Positions 63,361-64,000 of a stretch of DNA of 64,000 nt are shown here, piece after piece. The stretch is from Rallus limicola. Taxonomy: Eukaryota; Chordata; Aves; Gruiformes; Rallidae. Numbering within the stretch: the first letter of the stretch is position 1; every line of letters starts with the position of its first letter. The translations under genes and the position numbers were made by a program. The DNA lies in contig JAKCOZ010000302.1 in NCBI GenBank assembly GCA_022605955.1, forward strand, positions 124,001 through 188,000. Reading direction: 5' to 3'. Below the pieces are notes generated by a model. That model was not told the DNA's origin, did no database searches, and saw only the letters and a list, made by a program, of their open reading frames with translations.

Positions 63361-63954
63361 AGGCATAGCTTGTCTGAAACCTCCTAACAGGACACACGAG
63401 CAGACCCTGTCGCTTTGGCTCTCAGACTTTTCCTTTGCCTGGAAAGAGGGAACATGCCTGGAACCTCCTACGGTGCTTTTCTCGGCCATGGCAGACTGCA
63501 GTTCAAAACATGCTAAACGTCCAGCAATAACTCCCAAAGTAAAGAAGCTAGGCCTGAAAGGCATAGCTTGTCTGAAACCTCCTAACAGGACACACGAGCA
63601 GACCCTGTCACTTTGGCTCTCAGCCTTTTCCTTTTCCTGGAAAGAGGGAACATGTCTGGAACCTCCTACGGTGCTTTTCTCGGCCCTAGCAGACTGCAGT
63701 TCAAAACATGCTAAACGTCCAGCAATAACTCCCAAAGTAAAGAAGCTAGGCCTGAAAGGCATAGCTTGTCTGAAACCTCCTAACAGGACACACGAGCAGA
63801 CCCTGTCACTTTGGCTCTCAGCCTTTTCCTTTGCCTGGAAAGAGGGAACATGCCTGGAACCTCCTACGGTGCTTTTCTCGGCCCTAGCAGACTGCAGTTC
63901 AAAACATGCTAAACGTCCAGCAATAACTCCCAAAGTAAAGAAGCTAGGCCTGAA
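63361..63954. repeat. 3-monomer flank unit, copy 2 (n=320-322)
   Basis: The order is 52G 66A CCATGG; 77T 97T; plain, matching n=249-251 at an offset of 71 monomers (14,058 bp). Confidence 0.9.
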
Positions 63955-64000
63955 AGGCATAGCTTGTCTGAAACCTCCTAACAGGACACACGAGCAGACC
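63955..64000. repeat. Partial monomer cut by the window end
   Basis: The first 46 bases of a 324th monomer match the consensus. The array continues beyond the window. Confidence 0.95.

Larger units (their letters stand above)
1..64000. repeat. 198-bp tandem satellite array spanning the window
   Basis: The window is a continuous head-to-tail array of a 198-bp unit: 323 full copies and a 46-base remainder. The phase word AGGCATAGCT (or AGCCATAGCT) recurs at every 1,980-base checkpoint from 1 to 63361, so there is no net length change. Consensus landmarks in monomer coordinates are GTCTGAAACCTCCTA at 12-26, TTTTCC at 68-73, GCCTGGAA at 77-84 and 96-103, CTGCAG at 136-141, AAACGTCCAGCAATAA at 155-170 and AGGCCT at 190-195. 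GC is about 50%. Monomers usually differ from the consensus at 0 to 6 sites, and I counted roughly 80 distinct substitutions in all. There is no interspersed element, microsatellite or inversion: every monomer has the same orientation. That this is a eukaryotic nuclear satellite is a strong inference. Its chromosomal location is not visible here. Confidence 0.98.

Noticed and set aside
23524..63960. A minus-strand open frame of 13,478 codons, with further frames at 10456-23370, 1522-10302 and 1027-1392, encoding a 66-residue repeat
   Set aside because: The frame is open because the 198-bp unit is a multiple of three and its consensus lacks a stop in this frame. The plus strand is open as well. 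Common variants are mostly missense in this frame: Ser to Arg at 189G, Ala to Ser at 78A, Arg to Met at CCATGG, His to Tyr at 96A. There is no unique N- or C-terminal region, and no promoter, splice or polyadenylation context. Not called as coding.
1..64000. CRISPR array
   Set aside because: The unit is 198 bp with no spacers: the whole unit repeats, and no cas genes are present.
1..64000. Tandem gene family, rDNA or tRNA/snRNA cluster
   Set aside because: I see no tRNA, 5S, snRNA or histone-like sequence within the monomer, and no promoter boxes or conserved RNA fold that I can support.
1..64000. Human-type alpha satellite or another satellite I know
   Set aside because: The unit is 198 bp, not 171, is 50% GC and lacks a consensus CENP-B box. 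I could not link it to a named family from memory.
1..64000. Pure assembly artefact
   Set aside because: The many distinct monomer barcodes and private substitutions argue against simple looping of one read. Local copy number in near-identical blocks (2971-8118, 57817-61776) could still be wrong and needs spanning reads.

Overview
The whole 64,000-base window lies inside one uninterrupted satellite DNA array. The unit is 198 bp, repeated head to tail: 323 complete monomers in the phase starting at base 1, plus 46 bases of a 324th. Both ends of the window are still inside the array. I see no genes, RNA genes, mobile elements, CRISPR arrays or unique sequence. I checked the register every 1,980 bases (10 monomers). 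The same phase word falls at 1, 1981, 3961 and so on to 63361, so no net insertion or deletion survives across 64 kb. All variation I noticed is by substitution.

The consensus monomer is about 50% GC (99 of 198 bases). It has 57 C, 42 G and only four CpG steps, against about 12 expected from base composition. Unit length near a nucleosome repeat, CpG depletion with decay at every CpG, higher-order structure and lack of unique sequence point to a eukaryotic nuclear satellite, probably from a CpG-methylating (vertebrate-like) genome. A centromeric or pericentromeric site is plausible but is inference. I do not recognise the monomer as any named satellite and cannot name the species.

I numbered the monomers 0 to 322 (monomer n starts at 198n+1) and coded each by its substitutions. 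Most differ from the consensus at 0 to 6 sites. The order of types is far from random. The array is a mosaic of higher-order repeats (HORs) of several sizes, not one fixed HOR. Layout: 1-2970 irregular; 2971-8118 a 13-monomer tandem duplication; 8119-18018 mixed; 18019-23166 an approximate 16-monomer duplication; 23563-30096 mixed, with a one-monomer duplication at 25543-25938; 30097-32274 three copies of a 3-monomer unit; 32671-35838 an 8-monomer tandem duplication; 35641-42174 two copies of an 11-monomer block spaced 22 monomers apart; 42175-47322 mixed; 47323-49302 first copy of a 10-monomer HOR; 49897-57024 mixed; 57817-61776 two more tandem copies of that HOR differing at one base in 1,980, followed by a shortened 8-monomer derivative to 63360.

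Because 198 is divisible by three and the consensus has no stop in one frame on each strand, very long open frames run through the array on both strands. The minus-strand frame is broken only at 1027, 1522, 10456 and 23524. The plus-strand frame is broken only at 1028-1030 in my reading. I treat these as by-products of the repeat, not genes: most common substitutions change the amino acid and I see no sign of codon-level constraint.
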